A DNA stretch of 64,000 nt from the NCBI RefSeq assembly GCF_963677125.1, contig NZ_OY781882.1, positions 3,666,501-3,730,500 of the forward strand. The letters are read 5' to 3'. Position numbers and translations under genes: made by a program. Source of the DNA: an uncultured Desulfobacter sp. GTDB lineage: Bacteria > Desulfobacterota > Desulfobacteria > Desulfobacterales > Desulfobacteraceae. Within the stretch, counting starts at the first letter, position 1, and every line of letters begins with the position of its first letter. Below are positions 1 through 9,071 of this stretch, one piece after another. A model generated the notes under the pieces. That model ran no database searches. It was not told where the DNA came from and saw only the letters and a program-made list of their open reading frames with translations.

Positions 1-227
1 GGGAGGCATTCCCCTTCCGGGTAGAAAAAATAACGCCGGTTACAACAGCCAAAGAGGGGCACAATTTTTATCGTGTGGAAGGCCGGATTAAACTGGTGAC
101 AAACAAGCTGCGCCCCGGCATGGAGGGTATTGGGAAAATCAGGGTAGAACAGCGGCGGCTGATCTGGATCTGGACCCACAAGGCTGTTGACTGGCTGCGC
201 CTGAAACTGTGGCAATGGATGCCCTGA
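1..227 (+). CDS. HlyD/RND-type periplasmic adaptor, C-terminal end (partial)
   Basis: An open frame runs in from the left edge (codons in phase with base 3) and stops at TGA 225-227. The visible 74 residues include a lysine/arginine-rich beta segment with RPGMEGIGKI, then a tryptophan-rich tail (LIWIWTHKAVDWLRLK). RPGM-G is typical of the end of membrane-fusion (HlyD/RND adaptor) proteins, and the tryptophan-rich tail is what I associate with adaptors that sit beside PqqD/M50-type membrane proteins. It lies 13 bp before the next gene on the same strand, so it is probably the preceding member of the same operon. Only the end of the protein is visible, so the start, signal anchor and coiled coil cannot be judged. 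Confidence 0.7.
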   Translation, partial: EAFPFRVEKITPVTTAKEGHNFYRVEGRIKLVTNKLRPGMEGIGKIRVEQRRLIWIWTHKAVDWLRLKLWQWMP

Positions 228-240
228 AAGCGGCCATCAC

Positions 241-2388
241 ATGACAGACGCTTTGTTCAGTACATCATGGTACCGGGTGGCGGAATTAAAACCCCGTCTC
301 AGAGGCCATGTTCAAATCCATCGCCATCAATACCGGGGTGAATTATGGTATGTGCTCCAAGATCATCTGTCAGGAAAATTTCAGAGGTTTACCCCCACTG
401 CCCACCAGGCCATCGCCTTGATGGACGGCAAACGGACAGTCCAGGAAATATGGGATATAGCGTGCGCCCGGCTGGAAGCGGATACATTGACACAGGACGA
501 GATGATCCGCCTCCTCACCCAGCTTCACGCCATTGACGCCCTTCAGTCCGATGTGGTGCCGGATACACGGGAGACCATCAAACGGCTCAAAAAACAGCAG
601 TTCGGTAAATTGAAACAAAATTTAAAAAGCCCGCTTTTCATGCGGATTCCCCTGCTGGATCCGGAACGGATTCTTAACCGATTTAACGTCTTGATCCGCC
701 CGTTTTTCAGTCTACCCGGGTTTCTTGTCTGGCTGGTTGTGGTCGGCACGGGTATCTTTTTCGCAGGGATTCACTGGTCTGAGCTGACCTTGAACATCAC
801 AGACCGGATTCTGTCTCCTACCAATCTGGTGGTGATGTGGCTGACCTTTCCTTTTTTGAAAGCCTTTCATGAATTCGCCCATGGATTTGCCGTCAATGTC
901 AAGGGCGGAGAAGTGCATGAAATGGGCATCATGATGCTGGTGTTCACCCCTATTCCATATGTGGATGCCTCTTCTTCCTCCTCATTTCGGGCAAAGTGGG
1001 ACCGTATTGTTGTGGGGGCAGCCGGGCTGCTTGTGGAGATGTTTATTGCCGCGGTTGCCCTTTTTGCCTGGATCAATATGGAACCCGGTCCGGCCCGGTC
1101 AGTGACCTATAACATTATTTTCATTGCCGGTGTCTCGTCCCTCTTTTTTAACGGAAATCCCCTGCTACGCTATGATGCGTATTACGTGCTGTCGGATTTT
1201 TTGGAAATTCCCAATTTAGGCACCCGGGGCATCCAATATACCCTTTATCTGTTTCAGCGATATATACTGGGCATCAGGAAGGTCGAACCGCCGATAACCG
1301 GTCCGGGAGAACGCTTCTGGTTTGTCGTATACACCGTCTGTGCATTTATATATCGGATGTTTGTGTACGTGGCGATTATCCTTTTTATCGCCGGCAAGTT
1401 TTTCTTTATCGGGGTGGTGATGGCCTGCTGGGGAGCATTCAACATGTTTATTCTGCCGCTGTTCAAAGGGCTCAAATTCATGATGACCTCCCCCAGGGTC
1501 TCAAACAGCCGTGCCGGAGCCATGGCGGTGAGTACCTTTTTTGTGGTTCTGTTGGTTCTATTGATTACCATGGTCCCGGTCCCCCTGTCGACCATAACCG
1601 AGGGCGTGATCTGGGTGCCGGAAAAATCATTTGTCCGGGCTGGTGCAGACGGCTTCATAGAAAAGATAGCAGCGACTCCCGGCGATATAATTAAAAATGG
1701 AGATATGCTGATTCAATGTGCCGATCCGTTTTTACCTGCCCAAATCCGTTTGCTTGAAGCTGAAAAAAGAGAAATGGAGGCCGTGTACAACACCCAGGTG
1801 ATATCAGACCGGGTAAAGGCAGAAATAACAAAAAAAGAGATCCAGCATATTACCGCCCGCCTTGAGGATGCCCGTAATAGAGAAAAAGATCTGACAATTA
1901 TCAGTCATACAGACGGAGTGTTACTCCTACCCATGGCACAGGATCTGCCGGCAAGCTTTGTTCACCGGGGGCAATTGCTGGGTTATGTCATGGACCGGTC
2001 CGCCCTGACCGTTAGGGTCGTGATCGCACAGGCCGATGTCGATGACGTGAGACGCCGGACCCGAAAGGTCACGGTCCGGCTTCCGGAAAATCTTTCTACC
2101 CCCATTCCCGCCACCCTTAAGCGTGAGGTGCCGGCAGCCACAGACGAACTACCCGGTCTGGTCCTGGCCAGAGAAGGCGGAGGGAAAATCGCCATAAATC
2201 CTGAAAATCCCCATGGTAAAAGAGCTTTTCAGAAATTTTTTCTCTTTGATATCGAATTGCCTTCCCAGTCCCAATTTTATCGTGTTGGCAGCCGGGTACA
2301 TGTTCGGTTCAGCCATGGCAATGAACCGCTGTTTCGACGGTGGTACAAAGGGATCAGACAATTATTTTTAAAAAAATTCAATATATAG
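241..2388 (+). CDS. PqqD-like / M50 site-2 protease-like / HlyD hybrid membrane protein
   Basis: This 715-residue protein appears to combine three parts. Residues about 30-110 look like a PqqD-type winged-helix domain that binds peptides. Residues about 150-460 are a polytopic membrane core with the zinc motif H210-E-F-A-H214 and a later NGNPLLRYDAYY segment, which fits the second metal-ligand motif of M50 (site-2) proteases. The C-terminal part, about residues 470-700, has a membrane segment followed by a biotinyl-lipoyl barrel and coiled coil as in HlyD adaptors. Families of this shape occur in peptide maturation or export systems. The catalytic histidines are present, so proteolysis is plausible but not shown. 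It is followed after 4 bp by the SecA-like gene, which suggests translational coupling. Confidence 0.82.
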   Translation: MTDALFSTSWYRVAELKPRLRGHVQIHRHQYRGELWYVLQDHLSGKFQRFTPTAHQAIALMDGKRTVQEIWDIACARLEADTLTQDEMIRLLTQLHAIDALQSDVVPDTRETIKRLKKQQFGKLKQNLKSPLFMRIPLLDPERILNRFNVLIRPFFSLPGFLVWLVVVGTGIFFAGIHWSELTLNITDRILSPTNLVVMWLTFPFLKAFHEFAHGFAVNVKGGEVHEMGIMMLVFTPIPYVDASSSSSFRAKWDRIVVGAAGLLVEMFIAAVALFAWINMEPGPARSVTYNIIFIAGVSSLFFNGNPLLRYDAYYVLSDFLEIPNLGTRGIQYTLYLFQRYILGIRKVEPPITGPGERFWFVVYTVCAFIYRMFVYVAIILFIAGKFFFIGVVMACWGAFNMFILPLFKGLKFMMTSPRVSNSRAGAMAVSTFFVVLLVLLITMVPVPLSTITEGVIWVPEKSFVRAGADGFIEKIAATPGDIIKNGDMLIQCADPFLPAQIRLLEAEKREMEAVYNTQVISDRVKAEITKKEIQHITARLEDARNREKDLTIISHTDGVLLLPMAQDLPASFVHRGQLLGYVMDRSALTVRVVIAQADVDDVRRRTRKVTVRLPENLSTPIPATLKREVPAATDELPGLVLAREGGGKIAINPENPHGKRAFQKFFLFDIELPSQSQFYRVGSRVHVRFSHGNEPLFRRWYKGIRQLFLKKFNI

Positions 2389-2392
2389 GCAT

Positions 2393-4369
2393 ATGGTAAA
2401 TCACAGCGGCGCTGTCAATATTTATCCGGAACGTAAGGAAGAGGACCCAAGCGGAATCAATGCGTGGTTTAGCTCACTTGAAGGATATTTTACGTCCAGA
2501 AAATCCAAGTATGGCTCTTTTTCCTGGATTGCAGACGCAGTCAAAGCGGTACAACCCCAGATGCAAAACCTGAACGACCAGGAAATTCTAAAGACCGTAC
2601 AAAAAATAAAGTTGCTGTTGAAAAAGCAAAGCTTTTCCAGGGAAGCGGTGGCACAGGCTTTTGCATTGGTCCGGGAAATGTCGGGGCGTCATCTTGGCAT
2701 GTCTCATCATGATGTTCAGCTTGTTGGCGGTTATGTCCTGCTCAACGGCATGGTGGCGGAAATGGAAACCGGTGAAGGGAAAACCCTTGTAGCGACACTC
2801 CCGGCCTGTACCATGGCACTCGCCGGCATTCCGGTCCATGTCATTACAGTAAACGATTACCTGGCCCAACGTGATGCAGCGTGGATGACACCGGTATACA
2901 AGGCATTGGGGTTGAGTGTCGGTATAGTGATCCATGGTATGGACCCTGCAGCCAGGAGAGCGGCCTACCGGTGCGATGTGACATATTGCTGCAATAAGGA
3001 GGTGGCCTTTGATTACCTTAGAGACCGGGTCATCTTATGGGACAGGCCCAGCCAGCTTCGGCTCAAGATTGAGCGGCTATGCGGGGGATCAAGAGATCTC
3101 CAGGTGGTCATGCAGGGGCTTCATTTTGCCATTGTTGATGAGGCGGACAGTGTGCTGGTGGATGAAGCAAGAACCCCTCTGATTCTCTCCTCCCAGGCAG
3201 AAGGGTTTTATGAACCTGCTGTCTACCGGCATGCCATGGCCGTTGCCGAGACCCTTGTTTCCGGCAGGGATTTTATCTTGTCCAAAGAAAGGCATACCGT
3301 GGAGCTTACTCGAGCAGGAAAATCAAAGGTCTTTCTCGCGGACTGGGATTCCCTGGCGTCGGGGCTTAATGAAAAACAGCAGGCCCATCTGGTCAGACAA
3401 GGGATTTCTGCTCTCTACCTGTTCAAGCCGGACAAGCAGTATCTGGTCAAGGACGGCAAAGTGCAGATCATTGACGAGTATACCGGGCGTCTCATGGCGG
3501 ACAGGTCATGGGAAATGGGCCTTCATCAGCTCATTGAAATCAAGGAAAAATGCGAGATGACTTCGCCTAAAAAAACACTGGCCCGCATCAGTTACCAGAG
3601 ATTTTTTCGACGGTATATCGGCATGGCAGGAATGACCGGTACGGCCCGGGAGGTGGCAAAGGAACTATGGTCTGTTTACCGTATGCCTGTGGTGAAACTG
3701 GCCACCAACCGTCCAGTGCAGCGGCGTCATATTCGTGACCGGATATACGAGAGTGAAGCGAAAAAATGGGAGGCCGTGGTCAAAACCGTCTCAAACCTGC
3801 ATGCCAAAGGCCGGCCCGTGCTGATCGGCACACGGTCTGTTCAGGCCTCGGAAAGGTTAAGCCGATTTCTGGTTGACGCCGGACTGCCCCACAAGGTCCT
3901 GAATGCACGGCAGGATCAGGAAGAGGCGGAGATTATCTCAAAAGCCGGAAAAACCGGTCAGATCACTGTTGCAACAAACATGGCGGGTAGAGGGACAGAT
4001 ATTCAACTGGCCCCGGAGGTGATAGAGATCGGCGGCCTCCATGTCATCGGGACGGAAAGGCACGAGTCCGCCCGCATCGACAGGCAACTTTTCGGCAGGT
4101 GCGCCAGACAGGGGGAGCCGGGTTCCTGTCAAAACATACTTTCCATTGATGATGAACTGGTGCAAGTCTATGTTGGCAGAATCATCCGATGGATGGCCAT
4201 GCTGGTTATCCGCCTGAAAATAATTTTTTTTTCAAACCGGGTCGGGAACATGATTTTCAATATGGGACAGCAAGCGGCTGAGCGGCGCCATTTGCGAGTG
4301 CGCAGGCAGCTGCTGAAAATGGATGAACAAATCGGCGAATCCCTGTCTTTTACGGGACGACTTGAATGA
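2393..4369 (+). CDS. SecA-like ATPase, short form (accessory SecA paralogue)
   Basis: The protein has clear SecA motor motifs: Walker A TGEGKT at residues 126-131, DEAD at 249-252 followed by VDEARTPLI, DEYTGR, MAGMTGTA, and the motif VI region TNMAGRGTDI with GRCARQGEPGS. It is 658 residues against roughly 830-900 for housekeeping SecA. The chain ends soon after the region where the helical scaffold begins (GQQAAERR, RRQLLKMDEQ), so most of the scaffold, including the two-helix finger, and the C-terminal zinc-binding tail appear absent. A hydrophobic stretch (IIRWMAMLVIRLKIIFF) lies near the end. Its place between an M50/HlyD hybrid and an HlyD-TolC pair suggests it drives or assists a dedicated export route; the substrate is unknown. 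The ATG is 4 bp after the previous stop. Confidence 0.85.
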   Translation: MVNHSGAVNIYPERKEEDPSGINAWFSSLEGYFTSRKSKYGSFSWIADAVKAVQPQMQNLNDQEILKTVQKIKLLLKKQSFSREAVAQAFALVREMSGRHLGMSHHDVQLVGGYVLLNGMVAEMETGEGKTLVATLPACTMALAGIPVHVITVNDYLAQRDAAWMTPVYKALGLSVGIVIHGMDPAARRAAYRCDVTYCCNKEVAFDYLRDRVILWDRPSQLRLKIERLCGGSRDLQVVMQGLHFAIVDEADSVLVDEARTPLILSSQAEGFYEPAVYRHAMAVAETLVSGRDFILSKERHTVELTRAGKSKVFLADWDSLASGLNEKQQAHLVRQGISALYLFKPDKQYLVKDGKVQIIDEYTGRLMADRSWEMGLHQLIEIKEKCEMTSPKKTLARISYQRFFRRYIGMAGMTGTAREVAKELWSVYRMPVVKLATNRPVQRRHIRDRIYESEAKKWEAVVKTVSNLHAKGRPVLIGTRSVQASERLSRFLVDAGLPHKVLNARQDQEEAEIISKAGKTGQITVATNMAGRGTDIQLAPEVIEIGGLHVIGTERHESARIDRQLFGRCARQGEPGSCQNILSIDDELVQVYVGRIIRWMAMLVIRLKIIFFSNRVGNMIFNMGQQAAERRHLRVRRQLLKMDEQIGESLSFTGRLE

Positions 4370-4391
4370 TAAGGGACACGAGGAGAGACCT

Positions 4392-5219
4392 ATGAAATTT
4401 GATAAATGTCTTGATTACATGATACTGACAGGAATGGTTCTGGTCATACTACTCTGGTTTTCTCCGGTCTATTCCGCCGCCATTGAAGTTGACGGTGTGA
4501 TAGAGCCCCACCAAATAGTGGAAATCGGCAGTGAAGTAGCCGGAATTCTGGACGAGGTCTATGTTGACCGCGGAGATATGATTTCTGTCGGTCAAAAGGT
4601 GGCGGCCCTCAGGTCCGGTGTTGAACGGGCAACCTTGAAATTTACCCGTGCCAAGAGTAGACAGGACGCACATATTAAAGCCAAACGGAAAACGGCTGAA
4701 TTTGCAGAACGTAACTATAACCGTATCAGAAAACTGTATGAGGCCAAAGCCCAGCCGTTTCAGAAACTGGACGAAATGGAGACCCAGAAAACGCTGGCAG
4801 CACTTGAACTGGCTGAAGCCATGGAGCAGCGACGGTTGGCGCAGTTGGAATACGAGCAAGCATTGGAAGTTGTCAAACGAAAGATTATATGCAGTCCTAT
4901 GGCCGGTGTGGTTATGGAACGATATCTTTTCAAGGGAGAGTATGTTGAAGATAAGCCTGTCATCAAGATTGCTCAAATGAATCCTCTGAACGTTGAAGTG
5001 GTGATGGTAGTCTCACAGATCGGATTTGTCAAAACCGGTATGAAGGGAATCGTAAAGCCCGAATCTCCGATAGGCGGCGAATATGAGGGGGTGGTGACCA
5101 TAGTGGACAAAGTTGTGGATGCGGCAAGCGGTACCTTTGGCGTCAGGCTGGAAATCCCCAATCCAGATTATACGCTGCCACCCGGACTAAAGTGTAAGGT
5201 GGTTTTTAATCAACCGTAA
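4392..5219 (+). CDS. HlyD-family periplasmic adaptor (membrane fusion protein)
   Basis: I place the start at ATG 4392 because it follows a good ribosome site (GAGGAGAGACCT) and opens directly into a signal anchor (LDYMILTGMVLVILLWF). An upstream in-frame start at 4323 would lie inside the SecA-like gene. The 275-residue protein has a first barrel half (VDGVIEPHQIVEIGSEVAG), a coiled-coil hairpin at about residues 75-150 rich in K, R, E and Q, a second barrel half with GVVMERYLFKGEYVED, and a final beta domain ending GLKCKVVFNQ. It should bridge an inner-membrane component to the TolC-like channel encoded next. It is 22 bp after the SecA-like gene. No canonical ABC or RND pump gene is adjacent. 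Confidence 0.85.
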   Translation: MKFDKCLDYMILTGMVLVILLWFSPVYSAAIEVDGVIEPHQIVEIGSEVAGILDEVYVDRGDMISVGQKVAALRSGVERATLKFTRAKSRQDAHIKAKRKTAEFAERNYNRIRKLYEAKAQPFQKLDEMETQKTLAALELAEAMEQRRLAQLEYEQALEVVKRKIICSPMAGVVMERYLFKGEYVEDKPVIKIAQMNPLNVEVVMVVSQIGFVKTGMKGIVKPESPIGGEYEGVVTIVDKVVDAASGTFGVRLEIPNPDYTLPPGLKCKVVFNQP

Positions 5220-5262
5220 ATGGCTCATTTGAACCAAAATCAACCTATTTAAGGCGGTACCA

Positions 5263-6564
5263 ATGAAATTATCTGTTTTCTCAATCCTCTCTTTCTCTTT
5301 GCTCATGCAGATTTGCCTTCTTTCAACGGTAGTGGCTTTAGAATCAAATCAGAATTACACATACACGTTGGATTCAAGCATTGAGATAGCCCTTGAAAAA
5401 AACTGGTCCCTCAAGGCCCAGGAAGAGAAGCAGCAACAGGCCCTTGATTTAAAAAACCAGGCAAAGGCTGACTTCTTGCCACAACTGAAAACCCAGTACG
5501 CTTACACCCGGGTGAATGATGCCGACGGATTATCCTATGACACTGAAAATAATTTTAAGTGGCGGACAGGTATCACCCAGTCAATTTTTACAGGTTTCAA
5601 GCTGACCAGTGCATACCGGTCTGCCAAGCTCGGGATTGATCTGGCCCGGCTGAACCTTGAGTTGAGTCGGCTTGATCTGGCACTCCAAGTCAAGGCTGCC
5701 TATTTTAATATTCTGGCGTTTGACAAAACCGTTGTTGTGTTTGAAAAAGAGGTGACGTTTCTCTCCTCAAAGGTTGAACTGGTAAACCAATTTTACCAGG
5801 CTGAAATGATCCCTATCAACGATGTTTTAAAAGCGAAACTGGAACTTGCCAATTCCCAGCAAAATCTTGTTGAAGCAGAAAACCAAGCCAAGCAGGCCCG
5901 GTCCGCATTTAACATCCTTCTGGCACAGCCGGTCAATGCACAGGTGGATGTGGAAGATATTTTGCGCTATTATCCTGAAAAAATTGAATTTCAGCCGACT
6001 GTTGAGAAGGCTTTAAAACAGCGGCCGGAAATTAGACAGATTGATATTCATATTCAGCAGGCCGAACAGCATGTAAAACTGGCTAAAAGCGATTATTATC
6101 CCGCAGTCAATTTGAGCTGTGATTTTGTCAAAGAAGGGGATCAGGCCAATGTCTCCGGAAGCCCGTATCATGACGGGGACAGGTGGGAGGGCACGATGCT
6201 TGTGTCATGGTCCCTCTGGGATTGGGGGAAAAGAGACCATGCAGTAAGCGAAAAGCGAAGTATAATTAATGAATTGAAAAAAACGCGGCATGCGCTTAAA
6301 GAAAATATCAGTCACGATATCAATGCGGCACAGCTTGATCTCGCAACCGCAGAACAGAACATCTCAACAACTCAAAAAGCCGTACGACAGGGCGAAGAAA
6401 ATCTGCGAGTGAACGAGGAGAATTACCGAGTCCAGATGGTCACCATCACAGATCTTCTGGATGCCCAGGCACTGCTGACCCAGGCCAGGGTCAACTATTA
6501 CAAGGCGCTGTACCGACATAATGCGGCACGGGCCAGGCTATTGCGGGCCATGGGAACCTATTGA
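5263..6564 (+). CDS. TolC-family outer-membrane efflux protein
   Basis: The 433-residue protein begins with a signal peptide (about residues 1-25, ending near TVVALE) and has the two internally similar helical-hairpin repeats of TolC. Examples are KNQAKADFLPQLKTQYAYTR in the first half, AKSDYYPAVNLSCDF in the second, and the closing segment VTITDLLDAQALLTQARVNY. The start has a ribosome site (TTAAGGCGGTACCA before ATG). It is the last gene of the export cluster. Its last 27 bp overlap the last 27 bp of the convergent TPR gene on the other strand, so no terminator fits between the two coding regions. Confidence 0.9.
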   Translation: MKLSVFSILSFSLLMQICLLSTVVALESNQNYTYTLDSSIEIALEKNWSLKAQEEKQQQALDLKNQAKADFLPQLKTQYAYTRVNDADGLSYDTENNFKWRTGITQSIFTGFKLTSAYRSAKLGIDLARLNLELSRLDLALQVKAAYFNILAFDKTVVVFEKEVTFLSSKVELVNQFYQAEMIPINDVLKAKLELANSQQNLVEAENQAKQARSAFNILLAQPVNAQVDVEDILRYYPEKIEFQPTVEKALKQRPEIRQIDIHIQQAEQHVKLAKSDYYPAVNLSCDFVKEGDQANVSGSPYHDGDRWEGTMLVSWSLWDWGKRDHAVSEKRSIINELKKTRHALKENISHDINAAQLDLATAEQNISTTQKAVRQGEENLRVNEENYRVQMVTITDLLDAQALLTQARVNYYKALYRHNAARARLLRAMGTY

Positions 6565-7935
6565 CACCGCCCTGACCTGTTCCAGGGCAGCCAACGCCGC
6601 CGATTTGACCTTGGGACATTTACAGGCAAGGCAAAAGGCCTGTTTTGCCTGTTGGGGGTTATCACAGCTCAAAGCGGAATAACCTGCCATGAGCCAGGAT
6701 CGGCCTGGTGAGCGTCCGCGACCGGCCAGGTCCTTATAGGCAATATATGCGGCTTTGTAATTTTTCTCCCGGAACAGCAAATCTGCCTTAAAGGCCAGAA
6801 GCCGTGCATCGCACCCCCGGGCAAGGCCCCTGTCCGCCCATTTAAGGGCAGCCTGGTAATCCCTGCCCTGCTGGTAGGCCCTGGCGATGGCAAGGATACG
6901 GTCCGTCATCTTTTTTCTTCCCATCCCGGAAAAGCCGTCTGGACTCTTTTGAAGCCTTTCCAGCCAATCTTCATACACCCTGGCCGCTTCCAGTGGAATG
7001 TTGCACCCGGCATAAAGATCTGCCAGCAATTTTGTTTCGGATGTGGTCAACGGCGTTGTGAAGCTGTAGATCATGAAGGCCTCAAGCCCTTTTTCAAGGC
7101 GGTTTTTATCCAGGTGAATATGTGCCAACGCCCGCCACCACTTCGGTTCTTCGGGTTCCTGCCGGGTCAGTGTAGCGGCATAGGCAACCGCCTGCTTATC
7201 CATGCCAAGCTCCATATACTGATACAGCAACACCTCCTGCCAGGTCCGCTTTTTATCACCCTTGGATTTGGCAGCCAGTTCCTTGAGATACGGCAGGGCC
7301 TGACGATTTTTTTTAAGGGAAAAAAGGATGTTGACCAATACCTCTGTCCGGTCGAGGGTCACTTCGGCGGGATGGTTTTTCATAAACCGGTTAAAGGCAT
7401 TCAGGGCATTGTTATAATCGGCGCTAAAATAATAGCATGCAGCGGCCTGATAAAGATACGCGCCCTTTTTTTCCGGGGATGTATCATACCCCCGGATAAA
7501 GGCACGGGCTGCCTTGCCCATCTGTTTAAGGGTATAGCGGCACCGGCCCAGGTTCAGCCATCCCTGGTAAAACCCATTGTATTTTTTAACGGCCCGTTCA
7601 TAGGCTGATGCGGCTTTTTGCACATAGGCCGCCCCCTGCTTTTCCATCATCATGCAGCAGTTGCCCAAAAGAAAATCCAGGTAATAATGGGTGTAGCCCT
7701 TTTTGTGTGCCGTGTCAGGATCAACGGTTTTTGCTTTGGCCTGGAAAGCCTCAATCTCTTGAATTGCTTTGGTATAACTTTTCTTTTCCATGAGACCTGC
7801 AACCTTGTTTGCACATATCCCCGCAGCAAACGGCAAGGGATCGCCTTCCTGGCCTGCCGCCAACAATGCACAGGGGGAAAGAATAATGAAAACAAACACC
7901 AGGCAAACCCACAACCTCACCACTCTATCCATCAC
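6538..7935 (-). CDS. TPR-repeat protein, last gene of TonB/ExbBD cassette
   Basis: A 465-residue exported protein: basic start, hydrophobic signal segment (LWVCLVFVFIILSPCALLAAG), then almost entirely helical repeats of TPR type, with recurring A-Y-x-x-A and W-x-x-L-A patterns (for example GWLNLGRCRYTLKQMGKAAR). GTG 7935 overlaps the tonB stop; ATG 7932 three bases on is equally likely and sits behind GGAGGAG inside tonB. TPR proteins are the usual last gene of TonB2-type clusters (DUF3450-TtpC-ExbB-ExbD-TonB-TPR) and are thought to assist energised uptake from the periplasm. Its specific role here is inferred from position only. Confidence 0.78.
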   Translation of the reverse strand: MMDRVVRLWVCLVFVFIILSPCALLAAGQEGDPLPFAAGICANKVAGLMEKKSYTKAIQEIEAFQAKAKTVDPDTAHKKGYTHYYLDFLLGNCCMMMEKQGAAYVQKAASAYERAVKKYNGFYQGWLNLGRCRYTLKQMGKAARAFIRGYDTSPEKKGAYLYQAAACYYFSADYNNALNAFNRFMKNHPAEVTLDRTEVLVNILFSLKKNRQALPYLKELAAKSKGDKKRTWQEVLLYQYMELGMDKQAVAYAATLTRQEPEEPKWWRALAHIHLDKNRLEKGLEAFMIYSFTTPLTTSETKLLADLYAGCNIPLEAARVYEDWLERLQKSPDGFSGMGRKKMTDRILAIARAYQQGRDYQAALKWADRGLARGCDARLLAFKADLLFREKNYKAAYIAYKDLAGRGRSPGRSWLMAGYSALSCDNPQQAKQAFCLACKCPKVKSAALAALEQVRAVSIGSHGPQ

Positions 7936-8651
7936 TCCTCCATTTTAAACCGGATGGTGGTGATGACACGCACCGCCACGGCGCTGCCGTCCACGGTTCC
8001 CGGCTTGAACCGGTACTGGGATACGGACCGGATTACACTGGATTCAAACACGCCCTTGGGCTCGGCCGCCACCACCTTTATATCCCGGACCCAGCCTTCC
8101 CTGGTGACAATAAATTTCACTTTGACCCAGCCTTCAATGCCGAGCCTGCGGGCCCGCAGGGGATAGGACGCAGGTATCCGCACCAGTGCCTGCAAGGGCA
8201 TATCCAATTCTGCGGTAGAAAACAGACCCTGGGCAATGTCTGCCTTCATGGAAAAATTTGACAATGGGCCCAGGGCAATGCTGTTGGGTAATTGGGGCAG
8301 ATTGGGGTTTAAGTCCACAGACAGATTCGGCCTGACAATCGTTGGTCTTTGGATTTGTTTCTGCACAATTTTTGTGGCTGACACCACCTCCTTGGGCGGC
8401 TCAGGCGGTTTGGGCGGCGTCTTTTTTTGCGGCGGCGTCTCCGGGCGCTTAATGCGGACAACCTGGATGGCCTGGATGATTTCCCCGTTATCCGGTGCAT
8501 CGGGCACCCGTTGGATAAAGGTCGGCAAAATCCCAAAGATAAACAAATTAAGCCCCAGGGCCAGAACAATGGCCGGTATCCAAATCAAAACCGAACCCGG
8601 ACAAAATCTGCGGGATTTTTCTTTGTATGCCGGCTGTGCGGAACCGGTCAT
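7932..8651 (-). CDS. tonB: TonB-family energy transducer
   Basis: The 239-residue protein shows the full TonB plan. There is a short cytoplasmic N-terminus, one membrane anchor (about residues 20-45, SVLIWIPAIVLALGLNLFIF), a proline/lysine-rich periplasmic spacer (PETPPQKKTPPKPPEPP), and a C-terminal TonB domain with YPLRARRLGIEGWVKVKF and SVSQYRFKPGTVDG. It should carry proton-motive energy from the ExbB/ExbD complex to an outer-membrane receptor, and the receptor encoded in the same run at 14.7-16.8 kb is the obvious partner. It directly abuts exbD upstream and overlaps the TPR gene downstream. Confidence 0.92.
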   Translation of the reverse strand: MTGSAQPAYKEKSRRFCPGSVLIWIPAIVLALGLNLFIFGILPTFIQRVPDAPDNGEIIQAIQVVRIKRPETPPQKKTPPKPPEPPKEVVSATKIVQKQIQRPTIVRPNLSVDLNPNLPQLPNSIALGPLSNFSMKADIAQGLFSTAELDMPLQALVRIPASYPLRARRLGIEGWVKVKFIVTREGWVRDIKVVAAEPKGVFESSVIRSVSQYRFKPGTVDGSAVAVRVITTIRFKMEE

Positions 8652-9071
8652 CTATCCACCTTCGGGCAGGCTTGCGGCAAGGGCCACGTTTTCAGCCCCG
8701 GCCAGTTTACAGGCATCCATCACCGAAATCACAAGACCGGTCCTGCTGTCCTTGTCCGCCACGATGACCACCGAGGATTCCGGATTTTCAGCCATGGCCC
8801 GTTCAACACCCGAGCGCACGGCCCGGACATCAATTTCCCTGCGGTCCAGGTGAATGGTATTGTCCCGGGTAATACCGATAAGAATGGTGGATTTGGTTTT
8901 TGCCACAGCCGTACTGGCCGTGGGCCGTGAGATATCTACCCCGGTCTCCTTGACAAAGGAGGTGGTAACCAGAAAAAAGATCAAAAGAATGAATACCATA
9001 TCGATGAGGGGCGCAATATTCAATTCGAGGCTCTTTTTTGCCGCCCGCCTGGATGCGGATATATTCAGCAT
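8652..9071 (-). CDS. exbD: ExbD/TolR-family proton-channel subunit
   Basis: A 139-residue protein with a short cytoplasmic start, one transmembrane helix containing the conserved aspartate (LNIAPLIDMVFILLIFFLVT; Asp in PLIDMVF), and a periplasmic domain with the usual GVDISRPTA and VVIVADKDSRTG segments. With ExbB it forms the inner-membrane motor that energises TonB. The start overlaps the exbB stop by 7 bp and the stop abuts the tonB start, so translation is probably coupled. Confidence 0.93.
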   Translation of the reverse strand: MLNISASRRAAKKSLELNIAPLIDMVFILLIFFLVTTSFVKETGVDISRPTASTAVAKTKSTILIGITRDNTIHLDRREIDVRAVRSGVERAMAENPESSVVIVADKDSRTGLVISVMDACKLAGAENVALAASLPEGG

